Below, in pieces: positions 6,555-6,756 of a stretch of DNA of 6,756 bases (the stretch's first letter is position 1; each line of letters starts with the position of its first letter). Source of the stretch: Rhodospirillaceae bacterium TMED167 (lineage in GTDB: Bacteria; Pseudomonadota; Alphaproteobacteria; Rhodospirillales_A; UBA2165); contig NHHQ01000140.1 in assembly GCA_002170915.1 (NCBI GenBank), forward strand, positions 1 through 6,756. The letters are read 5' to 3'. A program made the position numbers and the translations under genes. Under the pieces are notes generated by a model that saw only the letters and a list, made by a program, of their open reading frames with translations, did not search any database and was not told where the DNA came from.

Positions 6555-6756
6555 ATGCCAAAAATTTTCAATAAGGACACCATTGACGCTGAGACGATCG
6601 GTGATGGCGCCCTGCGCCGCGTGTTGCTGGACGACACGATTACAAGCAACGACAACATACGCCTGGATCATTGGGATTTGGGATCAGGATCCGTCATATC
6701 ACTTTCCGTTGCGGCGGGCGACATCATCTGGCTTCAGGTGTTGGATGGGACGGTCC
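6555..6756 (+). CDS. N-terminal part of a cupin-like protein (3' end outside the window)
   Basis: The first 67 codons of a gene that runs off the right edge. A strong ribosome-binding site (AGGGAGGGA, 6542-6550; GGAGG lies 6 bases before the ATG) makes the start convincing. The protein begins MPKIFNKDTIDAETIGDGAL, then has alternating hydrophobic strands such as IRLDHWDLGSGSVISLSV and IIWLQVLDGTV. The pattern AAGDIIWLQVLDG resembles the strand-turn-strand region of a small cupin beta-barrel. The metal-binding histidine motifs of cupins, if present, would lie mostly downstream and are not visible, so the family call is tentative. The 76 bases between the GNAT remnant and this gene carry no recognisable gene. 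TTATAT (6530-6535) is a possible -10, but no matching -35 is evident. Confidence 0.7.
   Translation, partial: MPKIFNKDTIDAETIGDGALRRVLLDDTITSNDNIRLDHWDLGSGSVISLSVAAGDIIWLQVLDGTV

Overview
The window reads as a chromosomal segment of an alphaproteobacterium, probably of the Rhodospirillales type. Evidence: moderately GC-rich coding sequence, the order pgi-mutL facing rsmD-rluB with tadA diverging, a MutL that carries the endonuclease motif (so probably a MutH-less mismatch repair system), and protein sequences that resemble alphaproteobacterial homologues. This placement is inference from memory of families, not from a search.

Left part (1-2162, plus strand): the 3' end of pgi (glucose-6-phosphate isomerase) overlaps the start of a complete mutL by the 4 bases ATGA. 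A 70-base gap with a weak stem-loop separates mutL from the convergent minus-strand group.

Middle (2233-4259, minus strand): three genes read leftward and overlap head to tail. They are a class I glutamine-amidotransferase-like hydrolase (peptidase C26 / gamma-glutamyl-GABA hydrolase family), rluB (23S rRNA pseudouridine synthase) and rsmD (16S rRNA guanine methyltransferase). Overlaps of 17 and 20 bases imply one translationally coupled operon. tadA (tRNA A34 deaminase, 4347-4805) diverges from it across 87 bases. RluB, RsmD and TadA all modify the translation apparatus.

Right part (4806-6756, plus strand): a different kind of region. A promoter-like sequence and good ribosome-binding site lead into a branched-chain-aminotransferase-like gene that is clearly dead: an internal deletion, one frameshift and four internal stops, although the remaining protein is still easy to recognise. 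Sixteen bases later comes an intact VOC-superfamily (glyoxalase/extradiol dioxygenase fold) gene with its own strong ribosome-binding site. It is followed by the remnant of a GNAT acetyltransferase, reduced to its N-terminal start and C-terminal acetyl-CoA-fold motif in two frames. The window ends inside a gene with a strong ribosome-binding site whose product looks cupin-like.

The main unexpected observation is this decay: two pseudogenes flank an intact gene in about 1.6 kb, next to perfectly preserved housekeeping genes. I found no CRISPR array, insertion sequence, tRNA or rRNA gene, and nothing I can defend as a new biological system.
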